IMG/VR virus record: IMGVR_UViG_3300025141_000664
Span: 1-25,515 of that record
DNA length: 25,515 nt
Origin: a virus
Direction: 5' to 3' (one strand)
Numbering within the stretch: the stretch's first letter is position 1; each line of letters starts with the position of its first letter. Shown here one piece after another: positions 16,935-25,515 of the stretch. The translations under genes and the position numbers were made by a program. The notes beneath the pieces are model-generated. The model was not told the DNA's origin and did no database searches. It saw only the letters and a program-made list of their open reading frames with translations.

Positions 16935-18730
16935 TATCTTACAGATCCTTGAATGTCATTGTTGGGAAACTTTAATTCAAAAATTGTAGTCTCAGCGGCA
17001 TTGATTGAGCGTCCGTCGGTTGACATATTGCTCTTAAAGTCATAGTTGCTCTCCGAATAAGGGCCGCCTTGTTTTTCCACTATCTGGACATCATAGACAT
17101 CTAAAATCCCCTTCACCTTTAACAATTCTCTATAAACATCTGTTATTAAAAGTCTCTCCCCAATCTCATAGGGGTTATTATTATAGAACGTTGCTAATCT
17201 CGAACTGGCCCGACTAAGCACCGTGTATCGATTTGCATTAGCTTCTAAAGTAATCTGATACTTGATTCCAAAATTTACTATTTCAGCGTCGAGGATGTCT
17301 ATAGTATCATTGATCATTTTATACTGAGTTATCCAATTTTTTATATTAGTTTTTAGCATAGAGTTAGCAGCCACTAGCTTGGCGCTTGTATCTGTTGAAA
17401 TTACATATAAATTTAAGTTTCTTTTGAACTCGGAGAAATCTTTTACAATACGTGCACGATGAATAGCGCCGAACTTTCCAGGCATCCCATATACAACTGC
17501 TTGATAATCTTCAGCAGTTACCGCTCGATTTTGTGTTGCAAAATAACTCCTAACTCTTTCCTTGACCTCGGCTGAAGAAGGAAGAGAAATACTTCCAACA
17601 AAAGGTTGTTCATTTGTTACTTCCATAGACCCAGCTACACCGTTTCGTGTGGCCAGGGGGAGGGATCCTTGATTAAGAAATTTAAAGTTCGCTGAATTAA
17701 TAATAGTAATAGTGTTTATAGCAGCGTTTACATCGCGGTTGGAATTCATCCTATAGGCAATCCTCAATGTTGTGTTTGACGGCGCCACCCCAAACTTGTC
17801 AGTACTTATAAGTTTTGTGGGATCAAAATCAGCATCTGTAATATAATCTTTGCCGTTCAAGTCCAGCATCAAATGGGTTGGATCCAAAACTGAATTACTT
17901 AACAATTCAGAGTCTGACCCGTACCCAAACTGCAAAAATGAGTCAATAGATGTTTGTTCTAAGACAAACCTGCGTGCTGCCGGAACAGCTTTTAAAATAC
18001 TAGGAACTGTTGCTCGACTAGAATCTGTATTGCGAATAGCTTTATAAATAACATTTTGAGATAGATTGTCGACTTGAACATACTCATGCCCTTCTGTATC
18101 CACCACACTTATGATGTCGGTCACATTCGCATTAGATAAACTAATTTTTAAAAACCTCTGGAAGTTTCCTACTTCACGCTCTTCCACAACTGCATGCCCG
18201 GAAACAGCGCGACCAAGTGCTCTAATAATGTAAGATATTGCATTACCATTGGTTGTATTAGCCTCGCCGGCGACCATCGAGTTAGACGGCGACGAAAAGT
18301 CTACGTCTTCCAATAACGTGTATGATCCACCGCCGGCGGAGCCGAGTACAGAGCCTGCCTTCAAAACGCCAGCATACCTCAAGTCCGGCCCGCCGCCGAC
18401 GCTAGCTGCTGGAACTTTGATATAAAAAGTTAAAATTCCTAAAGATGAGGAACTTCCCGGGAGGCGAAAACCAAATTGGCGTGCATGACGCACAACATTA
18501 GTGTACTGTATGGCCGAATCTAGAAAACTCTCGTTCGCCTGGTAGTCAACATAAAATGACAGGATATCTCCAACATAGGAAACGGTGTCCAGCATTAATG
18601 AACCAAATGAAGCTTCACTAAAATCCTTATAGGTATTAGGATAGTATCGGCGGGCGTAATTTTCTAAATCTTCCCTGATCGAATCAAAGTCTCGACTAGT
18701 ATAATCTATTGATTGTAGTTTCTTTGGCAT
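16934..18730 (-). CDS. Baseplate wedge protein, gp6/baseplate-J-like
   Basis: The frame of 598 residues runs from ATG 18728-18730 to TAA 16934-16936. Only a weak GGA lies 7 nt upstream of the start, in a 25-nt gap after the gp25-like gene. The N-terminus has the characteristic wedge signature (SIDYTSRDFDSIREDL, YPNTYKDFSEASFGSLMLD, YVGDILSFYVDYQANESFLD, then NVVRHARQFGFR). The C-terminal half has the baseplate-J motif NRAVTAEDYQAVVYGMPG at 401-418, followed by RARIVKD and LNLYVIS. This family forms the dimer that clamps each baseplate wedge around the hub and joins the sheath initiator (T4 gp6, P2 gpJ, Mu gp47). Length is close to T4 gp6 (about 660). Its place directly after the gp25-like gene matches the conserved order in contractile tails. 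Confidence 0.92.
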   Translation of the reverse strand: MPKKLQSIDYTSRDFDSIREDLENYARRYYPNTYKDFSEASFGSLMLDTVSYVGDILSFYVDYQANESFLDSAIQYTNVVRHARQFGFRLPGSSSSLGILTFYIKVPAASVGGGPDLRYAGVLKAGSVLGSAGGGSYTLLEDVDFSSPSNSMVAGEANTTNGNAISYIIRALGRAVSGHAVVEEREVGNFQRFLKISLSNANVTDIISVVDTEGHEYVQVDNLSQNVIYKAIRNTDSSRATVPSILKAVPAARRFVLEQTSIDSFLQFGYGSDSELLSNSVLDPTHLMLDLNGKDYITDADFDPTKLISTDKFGVAPSNTTLRIAYRMNSNRDVNAAINTITIINSANFKFLNQGSLPLATRNGVAGSMEVTNEQPFVGSISLPSSAEVKERVRSYFATQNRAVTAEDYQAVVYGMPGKFGAIHRARIVKDFSEFKRNLNLYVISTDTSAKLVAANSMLKTNIKNWITQYKMINDTIDILDAEIVNFGIKYQITLEANANRYTVLSRASSRLATFYNNNPYEIGERLLITDVYRELLKVKGILDVYDVQIVEKQGGPYSESNYDFKSNMSTDGRSINAAETTIFELKFPNNDIQGSVR

Positions 18731-18755
18731 TGAAAAGTCCGTTAGTAATTAGTTA

Positions 18756-19139
18756 TCAAAATCCAATTTTAAGCGTAGTAGATGATTGTAAGGGAACAAT
18801 TGTAAAATGTATAGAAATCGATAAATCGTGTGGATACAAATCTGGCTCGTTTTCTGGTACTGAAAAATCAATCTTATTAACCTGTATAAAAGGCATATAC
18901 CGACCTGTTTGTTCCAAAATACGATCATTAATTTTTGCGTAGGTACCGGGAGCATTCTGTTCAAAAAGATACGCTTTTAGTCCAACCCCAAAATCTGGAT
19001 TCATAATCCTTTCTCCAGGCACTGTCAATAAAAGCATTTTAAAATTTTGTTTTGCCAACGCGGTATAACTTTTTATCAAACGATATGGCCCATCGACTTT
19101 ATCGATGGCCAACGGCAATCTTGGTGAAAGTCCTGACAT
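18756..19139 (-). CDS. gp25/GPW-like sheath initiator (baseplate wedge)
   Basis: The 127-residue frame runs from ATG 19137-19139 to TGA 18756-18758. AGGAG lies 8 nt upstream of the start. The hallmark is LLLTVPGERIMNPDFGVGLK (residues 37-56), the GPW/gp25 core motif with the Glu-Arg pair at 43-44, followed by AYLFEQNAP. A C-terminal strand pattern (VNKIDFSVPEN, LSISIHFTIVP) matches the family. gp25 proteins connect the first sheath ring to the gp6 clamp and form part of the universally conserved baseplate core of contractile phages, R-pyocins and T6SS (TssE). Length is typical (T4 gp25 is 132). Its presence argues strongly for a contractile tail. Confidence 0.93.
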   Translation of the reverse strand: MSGLSPRLPLAIDKVDGPYRLIKSYTALAKQNFKMLLLTVPGERIMNPDFGVGLKAYLFEQNAPGTYAKINDRILEQTGRYMPFIQVNKIDFSVPENEPDLYPHDLSISIHFTIVPLQSSTTLKIGF

Positions 19140-19147
19140 ACTACTAA

Positions 19148-19152
19148 CTCCT
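19148..19152 (-). promoter_or_regulatory. Shine-Dalgarno AGGAG for the gp25-like gene
   Basis: In the 21-nt gap between genes the minus strand reads GAGAGGAGTTAGTAGT just before ATG. The AGGAG core is 8 nt from the start and is the strongest ribosome-binding site in the window. Confidence 0.8.
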
Positions 19153-19160
19153 CTCTATAA

Positions 19161-22100
19161 TTAACACTGACTCGGAGTTTCTTCCTCAGAAACATTAGTC
19201 ATTGGTTCCGCAGACTCGTCCTGGTCGTCCTGCATAGCCTCATCTAGCGCGTTCTTCAGCAACATCAACAACAGATAGACAATCCCGAATGGGCCGGGCG
19301 GCAACATCAAGAGGCCCAAAAATGTTCCCGTAAAGTCTACACCCTCCATACTTATTCGAGGGAATAAATTATCTTTAATTGCCTCCGGAACATTGTTTCT
19401 TGGATCGCGGGGATCCTCTTGGCCTTCTTGATAGGTGAGATTGTCCCGTGTCATTCCGGGTCCGCCGGGAGCCGGGTTCACGAGGCGGTTCCCTAGGAAA
19501 ACTGCGCCGGGGACCATGAGGCCGGCCTTACCCAGGAAAAGATCTGAATCGATCGCCGGAAGACGGCCAACTGTATTCAAAGGACTTCCATCTCGGGCTT
19601 TGCCACCATCGACAGCCAATTTGCCATCACCAAGCACAAAGCCTGCTGCAGCAATTTCCATAGCAGTTCCTAGCGCGCAGAACACAAGCTCCATCACCTT
19701 TTCTCCAGTAATGTTTGGGAAGGGGCCCACTCCGGGTTGTGGTTCCGCAGCAGCAGCTTCTGCGGCTGCGGTCAACGCAGCAACGAGAGCGCCCCATGTG
19801 TTAGGACCAACTATACCATCCCACTCGGTGGGGTCATCGGGGAAGGAATCAGTCTGGAATTCTTCGACTGCAGCTTTTGTTTCATCGCCAAAATCGCCGT
19901 CCACACCAAATTGGGTAAGTGCATACTCCAGTCCATTAGGGGAGTCTCCGGAAAGCTTTGCCTGCAGGATCCGAACATCTTGAGATGGAGCCGGCGGGTT
20001 ACCCTTTCGCAACACCGTATCTGTCGGAAGTTCATCGATCTCTGTAAGGGCTGCACTCAATTCTGCTGCTTTCCTGGCATTAGCTTCGCTGATTTCCGTC
20101 TGGGCACGGACAAACTCCGATATATCTACACCTTCGTCCGGTGTTGCCGGCGCACCGCCGATGACGACGGCTTTGCTTTCAAGCCACGCAATTGACGCGG
20201 TATCGTTCACCTTCGTATAATTGTAGGCACGGTCCCACTTACCGCGGTACTTCGCTTTGAGCCCAAGCCACTCTCCCGCAGCGTTCTTAGCATATGCAAA
20301 CTTGTCCACACCTGGTACCGCGTACTCTGTAATTCCTGTTCCTCCTGGTACCACGATCGGCTCGACGCCCTCAGAGGCAAGATATTCATCCCAGCGCGGT
20401 GATGTAGCCTTGGACTCAAGCTCTTCTTCTTTTGCCCGATTAGGGTCGGGTTGCGAAAGATTTATCCACGGACTATCCGGGGGGCTCTTGTAGCGCACAA
20501 GCCACTGGCGCGGATTGCCATACGTAGGCGCCCCCGAGGCGTCCGGTATACGTGCATACTCATATGTGTCGTCGCCAGGGAGAACCATCGCTACGGTGCC
20601 GCGGGGCAGGCCCGGTACCTGGGAGGGGGGTAAACTCTGTCCCTCCCCCTGGCCCAGGCCGGCTAGTGGTGAGTCATTGGCAGCTGCGCGGTTCGATTCG
20701 TCAGCCATGTCCGCGGCGGCAGCGTCGCGCGCAGCCTGGGCTTCTTGTTCCTCGGCAGCTTCTTCAGCGGCCAATTGTTCCTCGGTCTTGGGGCCTTCTC
20801 GCAGGAATCGGAGGGGCTCCGACTTATCTATTTGATCAGCCATTAGGTCAAAGATCATACCAGTAATGTCGCGGATAATCTTAGAAATCCCCACATGTGG
20901 ATCCATCATCTCTGATACGCCTCTCAAAATGTTGATCGGAGTTTCAATTAGCATCTTTAAAATAAAGTCTCGGGCGGAGGCATTGAGAGCCGAGGCAGGA
21001 TCATTAATATTCTGAAGATTAGCCTGTTCTGCTTGTGGAGACGTCCGCGACGACATGTCAACGGGGGACGCAGAGTCATCTACTGTGGCGTCAACAAATA
21101 TTTGAAGGCACCGATGCTTGGCGCCCATGAGAATACGATCCATCGCGGGGAAAGTATCGGTTGTCAAATAAAAATTATACATTACTGGGATTAAAGACGT
21201 TAATGTTCTATTAAATGTCTTATCAAAATAATCTTGGAAAACTGGATCTTCAGTTATCAACGTTAATTCACTATTTGTTACTGTATCGTCGTAATGGTCA
21301 AGTTGTTGTTTCAAGACGGGTACTGCGACGGTCTCCCAGCCTCCAGGAAGAGCTTTTCCTGGAACAACCAATTGAGGATTAAACACGGACTGCAGCGATG
21401 TGTCCGTCAGTGAAACGTCGTTTGCGAGGGTCAGCGAACTATCCAATGTCGCGAGCACAAACCGCGTTAGTACGTTCCCGTCGCCAAGATCTAACTTCAG
21501 ATGGTTATGTAATTTTATGCCCTCCACAGTTAATGGTTGGTTCTGCATCGATACGCTAGCACCGGTATTATTAGGCATATAATAAACAATGTTATATGCC
21601 ATTCGTAAATTAGTGAACCGGAGCTCCTGGCTGGCCTGGGCCCAAATTCCCGGATGCGCGGTGCCTTTATTCAATAAGTCCTTAAAAATACTTAATTCTA
21701 ATCCATACCCATGGCCGGTGGTGTAGCGGAAGATATTGGGGACTCGTTTATTATTTTCAGATACCACGCTCTCCCATATAACTTGTCTTTCTAACACTAA
21801 TTTTCCATAAGGGAGAATTTGTGTAGCCGGATCATTGCCGCGGAACTTATTCCATGCAAGGTCCAGATGTTCCTTTGCGCGGCCGCTATACAGGATACCC
21901 TGGTTACCGGCCATGGCACTCGTCCAGGTGGACCCATGAATTGAGCTTCCCGCGCTGATCTGGGCCGGGTTTACCCGAAATCGCAAGTATCTTCGAGATC
22001 GGCCGGCTGCATTGGTCGAGATGTGACCTGCCGGGCCGGCGCCGAAGAAGCTTGGCTGAATCGTCAAAACGTCTTCGACAAATGCACGGTTGAAGTCTTT

Positions 22101-25100
22101 GGGGTTCGTTTTACTAGACGCTCTTTTAACAGCATTAGAAACCGATCTTCGAGAATCAAAAATTCGCTTCTCAGTAGTATACTCGATGAGCGCCGGAAGA
22201 TCCACAAGAGTGACGCTTCTTCCGGCGCGGAAGACTACATTTCCGCTGGAGTCAACAAGGCCCCCTTGGTCGGCTGACGGCGACCGGGCGATCTTTTTAT
22301 TAAAGTATTTTACAACCCATTCTCCCACGAGTGGCTTAATGCTAATGAATTTTGCTATCTGGTTACGGAGGGTTACAGACATAAATTGTTTGACAGTTGG
22401 AATCTCTAAGAGATCGTCGATCTCAAATGCAGAAAATACAAATATATTCTTAATAATAAACTGGGCAATGTGGATTTGTATCAACATTTGAAACACCCCG
22501 AAACGCAGAACATCCCGAATTCGGGTGCCATCGGGATTATCGTCATCGGGATCTGCCACGTCATTGCACATTGCATCTTCCATTTCTTGCCTGAGCTGAT
22601 CTAGAATAGCGGTACCACCCTGCTTGCCCTGGCGGCCGGGGGGAGTGGGACCCATATCGAGAAGGTCGGCAACATTCTCTGGAAGACATCCCGAATTATC
22701 ATGAAAGAAATTGAGCGAGTCCAATTTCTCGGTATCGAAAATTCCATTTTCCTCAATAAAGTTAAACATAGCCTCGACTTGTCCAGCAAAGACAGCGGGA
22801 AACAATACCGTATCGATCTCTCGGGTATATATTTCTTTGAGAGCCGGATCGTTGTTATGGATAGGATGAGGAATTTGACTTATAAGCTTATCCGAAAACA
22901 GCGAAACATAGGGATTAGTATTTCTGCTATTAGTAACGGTCGAAACAGGGTCCGTAAGATTGAAGTCATTGGCTCCAGGAAACAATTTAGATTTGAAAAC
23001 AACGTCTGCTAAGTTGCCTCCTTGGGCCGCCGTGTCAGCATCGGGGAATGTAAGAAGAATATGATCATCAGCGCCCTGAGGAGTCGGAGCTTTTATAAAT
23101 TTTGGAATTCCAAATTTATTGGGAACCCCAGACGGCGTTAGCATTTGGCCGCCGGTAGGATCGGGGATAAAGCTAATTCTCTGTTTCCTTGGAAGAGTAA
23201 ACTTCAGGTTTATGGGCTTATAACTATCATAATTACTATAAAATGAATATGCACTAAAGTGCTCAGATCTGACCTGACCATTTGTCATAACCGCGGTGCG
23301 CTCGTGGATGGCCATATTGGCAATGGAATTAAGAACCGGAGCTTCTCCAAGGTAGTCTCCAAATTTGGTTTTAAACCCAGTAGGAAACTCATACTGGGTG
23401 GCGACCGAAGATGCGCCGCCGGGGCCACTCATAGCACCAGAAAGTGCCGAAAGGCGATTATCAATGTCCTGAACTGCAAGGACGGTGGACTGGTCTGTAA
23501 CCAGATCTTGCATGAGTGTGACTACTGTACTGATTATTTCCTCAACCTGCCCGGCTTCGACCCCCAAAAGCGATGCTACGTCGCAATGCTCATCCAATTT
23601 ATCGAGGATGGATTCCATTGTGGCAAAAACTTCCTGCATAGCCCTGAGTATATCTTGTGAGACCTTGGAGGGCTCTTCCTCGGGCGCAGGAGCAGCGACG
23701 CCCATCTGCTGGGCGGCAGCGATACCTGCGGCCACCGCTGCGGATGAATCAGATGCCGCAATAGTTGGCTCTTTCAAAATTTGCTGCGCAGCAGACACTC
23801 CATTCACAAATTCAGTTTCCACGGCTGTAGCCGCAGTATTCAACAAGGTAGGAATGGCAATGCTCATTAAAGCATTTTCACAGTAATCAGCCGCGAGAGG
23901 ACACTTCAAATTAAGACTCTCGATTGGATTAGGAATTTCAACTCCATTTTCAGCCATGTCTAACAAAATTTCATTAATCGCGTCGGGGGCCATGTCTTCC
24001 AATAAACAAATGTTATCAACGTTTGCCTGGAAAAGTTGGTTCGCTATCTCGTTACAAAATGTACTAACATCTACAAATCTAGCAAGGTTGGCAAAAAATC
24101 CCAGAACAGCACTCGGAGTATTCAGTGCCGCTCTTACATCTAAATCATGGTATGACAAATTAAAATTAATTATTCTGTCGATTGTTGCAACAGAGAGTTC
24201 CGAACGATCTGTAAACAGGAAACAAATTTCCATAGAACTCAAAATTGCAGAAAGATCTGAGAGGTATCCTGCGGTGGCGGCATCGCCGAGGACCTGACCG
24301 GGAGATAGATTATCGTTTCCAAATAATTGATCCAGAGGCGAATTATTCGTAATGCTCGGCGTATTGTTAAAATCATCATTTAAATTATTATTAACAAGGT
24401 CTCCCACATCTGTCGCGCCAAAATCATCACTGAGTGGGTTATTTAATTTGCAAGATTCCTTTAGTAGCTCCGCCAAAGCCTTAACTATTTGTATAACGCC
24501 TTCTATAAGAGAATTAATGAGTACTTTTTTAAGGTTCGGCCATAAATCGCCGTCAATAGTTGGCAACTTGGGAAGTTCCGGCTTTGGCATTTTCATTGCT
24601 GGTTTCGGCGGTTTGGGCTTGCCATGACGTTTCGGGCCACCAGGTGGCGGGAACAGCGCTTTAAGGGGCGCCATCTTCTCCTCCATGGCCTCTTTCGACA
24701 AGGGCGGTGGGCCGCTAGCGACGGCCTCGAAGGCAGGCGATGAGCTTGCGGTGGCGCGGCTCGCAGCCTTACCAATTCGGGCAAAAGATGCACTAAGGCC
24801 GAAAGTGGCACAAATCCAAGCTTCTTTCGCTAATTCCTCTATACCAATTTTACGCAATAGTTGGCCCAGAGGAGAATCGGGCTTAATACCCCCCAGGAGG
24901 TTACCGGTTTCTAAAACATTAGTGATCGCTTCTATAATATCTACTGCTGTACCAACGGTCTTCTTGGCCATTGCCGCTCGTAGTCTAGCATAAATTTCGG
25001 GATTATCTCGCACTTCTTTCTTGAATCTCTCTAACTGCGCAGGTGTTAATTGGTCTATAAGAGCCTCTTCAAGATTTGTGGTATCCCCCAAGTCAATGAT

Positions 25101-25515
25101 GCCCAATCGGTGCGCTTCCCTCAGTAATAGATGATCGTCTGGCGCTGCGGGATCTGGGAAGTCGTCCCAGATAGTCTGGTCGTCAGCCCCGAAGTCGCCG
25201 GGGTTGTCCTTCATCCAATCCATAAAGTTCGAACTGGGCATCTGGAAATTCCGGGCGAGTGCCATGGCGGCCACAAGAGACTCATAATTTTTTAAAGTAG
25301 CTAATATAAGAGGATCATTCATTTCTTTGTTCCACGTAATATTTGTCATATAGCCCATTAGTACTGGCTTTCGATTTTGCGACACAGATGTCACTAAATA
25401 AGAAATTGCAGAAATCGCTGCATCGCCGTTCTCTCTTGTTCCAAAACTAATCGTAATTGAGTCAGCATCAGTAAATTCAACATACGGGCCGCCTACCGTG
25501 AGGTTGGCGTTATGA
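19161..25515 (-). CDS. Very large structural protein with peptidoglycan-binding domain, probable hub/spike-region protein (5'-truncated)
   Basis: The frame is open from the window edge (25515) to TAA at 19161-19163, at least 2117 codons. A GTG at 25392-25394 could be read as a start, but it has no Shine-Dalgarno and 40 further in-frame codons precede it (ending YLVTSVSQN), so the true N-terminus is probably off the edge. Numbering from that GTG: a mainly helical N-terminal third; a Pro/Lys-rich linker at 228-278 (PKRHGKPKPPKPAMKMPKP); helical Cys-containing segments at about 380-520; an Ala/Glu-rich coiled stretch at 1537-1575; a linker region with short repeats of Y-A-x-x-P type at 1590-1760; a peptidoglycan-binding-1-like domain at 1805-1872; and two hydrophobic segments near 1901-1920 and 2021-2050. 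It lies just upstream of gp25, where hub and spike genes are common. A role in contacting the cell wall or membrane during injection is inferred. No lysozyme or amidase active site was recognised. Confidence 0.75.
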   Translation of the reverse strand, partial: HNANLTVGGPYVEFTDADSITISFGTRENGDAAISAISYLVTSVSQNRKPVLMGYMTNITWNKEMNDPLILATLKNYESLVAAMALARNFQMPSSNFMDWMKDNPGDFGADDQTIWDDFPDPAAPDDHLLLREAHRLGIIDLGDTTNLEEALIDQLTPAQLERFKKEVRDNPEIYARLRAAMAKKTVGTAVDIIEAITNVLETGNLLGGIKPDSPLGQLLRKIGIEELAKEAWICATFGLSASFARIGKAASRATASSSPAFEAVASGPPPLSKEAMEEKMAPLKALFPPPGGPKRHGKPKPPKPAMKMPKPELPKLPTIDGDLWPNLKKVLINSLIEGVIQIVKALAELLKESCKLNNPLSDDFGATDVGDLVNNNLNDDFNNTPSITNNSPLDQLFGNDNLSPGQVLGDAATAGYLSDLSAILSSMEICFLFTDRSELSVATIDRIINFNLSYHDLDVRAALNTPSAVLGFFANLARFVDVSTFCNEIANQLFQANVDNICLLEDMAPDAINEILLDMAENGVEIPNPIESLNLKCPLAADYCENALMSIAIPTLLNTAATAVETEFVNGVSAAQQILKEPTIAASDSSAAVAAGIAAAQQMGVAAPAPEEEPSKVSQDILRAMQEVFATMESILDKLDEHCDVASLLGVEAGQVEEIISTVVTLMQDLVTDQSTVLAVQDIDNRLSALSGAMSGPGGASSVATQYEFPTGFKTKFGDYLGEAPVLNSIANMAIHERTAVMTNGQVRSEHFSAYSFYSNYDSYKPINLKFTLPRKQRISFIPDPTGGQMLTPSGVPNKFGIPKFIKAPTPQGADDHILLTFPDADTAAQGGNLADVVFKSKLFPGANDFNLTDPVSTVTNSRNTNPYVSLFSDKLISQIPHPIHNNDPALKEIYTREIDTVLFPAVFAGQVEAMFNFIEENGIFDTEKLDSLNFFHDNSGCLPENVADLLDMGPTPPGRQGKQGGTAILDQLRQEMEDAMCNDVADPDDDNPDGTRIRDVLRFGVFQMLIQIHIAQFIIKNIFVFSAFEIDDLLEIPTVKQFMSVTLRNQIAKFISIKPLVGEWVVKYFNKKIARSPSADQGGLVDSSGNVVFRAGRSVTLVDLPALIEYTTEKRIFDSRRSVSNAVKRASSKTNPKDFNRAFVEDVLTIQPSFFGAGPAGHISTNAAGRSRRYLRFRVNPAQISAGSSIHGSTWTSAMAGNQGILYSGRAKEHLDLAWNKFRGNDPATQILPYGKLVLERQVIWESVVSENNKRVPNIFRYTTGHGYGLELSIFKDLLNKGTAHPGIWAQASQELRFTNLRMAYNIVYYMPNNTGASVSMQNQPLTVEGIKLHNHLKLDLGDGNVLTRFVLATLDSSLTLANDVSLTDTSLQSVFNPQLVVPGKALPGGWETVAVPVLKQQLDHYDDTVTNSELTLITEDPVFQDYFDKTFNRTLTSLIPVMYNFYLTTDTFPAMDRILMGAKHRCLQIFVDATVDDSASPVDMSSRTSPQAEQANLQNINDPASALNASARDFILKMLIETPINILRGVSEMMDPHVGISKIIRDITGMIFDLMADQIDKSEPLRFLREGPKTEEQLAAEEAAEEQEAQAARDAAAADMADESNRAAANDSPLAGLGQGEGQSLPPSQVPGLPRGTVAMVLPGDDTYEYARIPDASGAPTYGNPRQWLVRYKSPPDSPWINLSQPDPNRAKEEELESKATSPRWDEYLASEGVEPIVVPGGTGITEYAVPGVDKFAYAKNAAGEWLGLKAKYRGKWDRAYNYTKVNDTASIAWLESKAVVIGGAPATPDEGVDISEFVRAQTEISEANARKAAELSAALTEIDELPTDTVLRKGNPPAPSQDVRILQAKLSGDSPNGLEYALTQFGVDGDFGDETKAAVEEFQTDSFPDDPTEWDGIVGPNTWGALVAALTAAAEAAAAEPQPGVGPFPNITGEKVMELVFCALGTAMEIAAAGFVLGDGKLAVDGGKARDGSPLNTVGRLPAIDSDLFLGKAGLMVPGAVFLGNRLVNPAPGGPGMTRDNLTYQEGQEDPRDPRNNVPEAIKDNLFPRISMEGVDFTGTFLGLLMLPPGPFGIVYLLLMLLKNALDEAMQDDQDESAEPMTNVSEEETPSQC
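19245..19334 (-). other. Hydrophobic C-terminal hairpin of the large upstream protein
   Basis: The segment FTGTFLGLLMLPPGPF followed by GIVYLLLMLLKNAL is strongly hydrophobic with a PPGP turn. It could be a two-helix membrane hairpin or a buried packing element. It is followed by an acidic tail ending PSQC. Confidence 0.55.
19779..19982 (-). other. Peptidoglycan-binding-1-like domain
   Basis: Visible signature: DVRILQAKLSG, then FGVDGDFGDETKAAVEEFQ, then WDGIVGPNTWGALVAAL. The G-x-D-G-x-F-G-x-x-T-x-x-A-V-x-x-F-Q and D-G-I-V-G-P-x-T-W-x-x-L elements are the standard pattern of the family, which binds bacterial cell wall. Confidence 0.88.
24561..24713 (-). other. Pro/Lys-rich low-complexity linker in the large upstream protein
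   Basis: Residues about 228-278 (from the GTG at 25394) contain GPPPLSKEAMEEKM, FPPPGGPKRHGKPKPPKPAM and KMPKPELPKLP. It is likely an extended, flexible basic connector between a helical N-terminal part and the next helical region. Confidence 0.7.

Noticed and set aside
18731-18755. 25-nt gap between gp25-like and gp6-like genes, checked for a promoter or terminator
   Set aside because: It is AT-rich but too short for a -35/-10 pair plus leader, and it has no hairpin with a T-run. It is best read as an ordinary intra-operon spacer.
19435-19983. Plus-strand open frame of 182 codons
   Set aside because: It is antisense to the peptidoglycan-binding and C-terminal part of the large upstream gene, and its Pro/Ser/Arg-rich composition is typical of reversed Gly/Ala/Glu codons. 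No convincing start signal or domain.

Overview
This window is a block of tail/baseplate genes of a tailed, probably contractile-tailed bacteriophage. Everything I can support lies on the minus strand, so transcription runs from the right end (25515) to the left end (1). I see no bacterial housekeeping genes, RNA genes, insertion sequences, CRISPR arrays or integrase. The most diagnostic genes are a gp25/GPW-type sheath initiator and a baseplate-J/gp6-type wedge protein side by side. The very large structural proteins, the LamG and DNRLRE-type surface modules and the overall protein style resemble environmental (probably marine) large-genome Caudoviricetes. The host cannot be read from this sequence, and an extracellular contractile injection system cannot be fully excluded because no capsid, packaging or replication genes are in view.

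Layout in the direction of transcription: (1) 25515-19161, a huge protein of at least 2117 codons whose true start is off the right end. It has a peptidoglycan-binding domain near its C-terminus and a hydrophobic hairpin at the end, and it sits where hub/spike genes usually lie. (2) 19139-18756, gp25-like. (3) 18730-16934, gp6/J-like wedge protein. (4) 16934-15390, a 514-residue protein with a DNRLRE/CBM96-like beta-sandwich. (5) 15379-2555, a giant 4274-residue protein. Its N-terminal part carries a tail-protein-I/gp7-like segment, followed by five LamG-type jelly-roll modules, two copies of a small inserted module, and an extraordinary arginine-rich C-terminal tail. (6) 2551-1559, an unrecognised 330-residue structural protein starting at GTG. 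(7) 1557 to beyond position 1, at least 519 codons of another unrecognised protein, cut by the left edge.

The genes are packed like an operon. Gaps are 21, 25, -1 (overlap), 10, 3 and 1 nt, leaving no room for an internal promoter or terminator. No stretch over 300 bases lacks a gene. Three starts have a clear AGGAG. The start of the giant gene has no visible Shine-Dalgarno.

Working model (inference): genes 2, 3 and the N-terminal part of 5 form the conserved gp25-gp6-gp7 baseplate wedge. The DNRLRE and LamG modules turn the wedge periphery into a glycan-binding surface, and gene 1 supplies the hub or cell-wall-contacting part. The most unusual features are the wedge-to-lectin fusion of about 12.8 kb, the duplicated module that splits a LamG fold, and the poly-arginine tail, whose last codons also encode the ribosome-binding site of the next gene.
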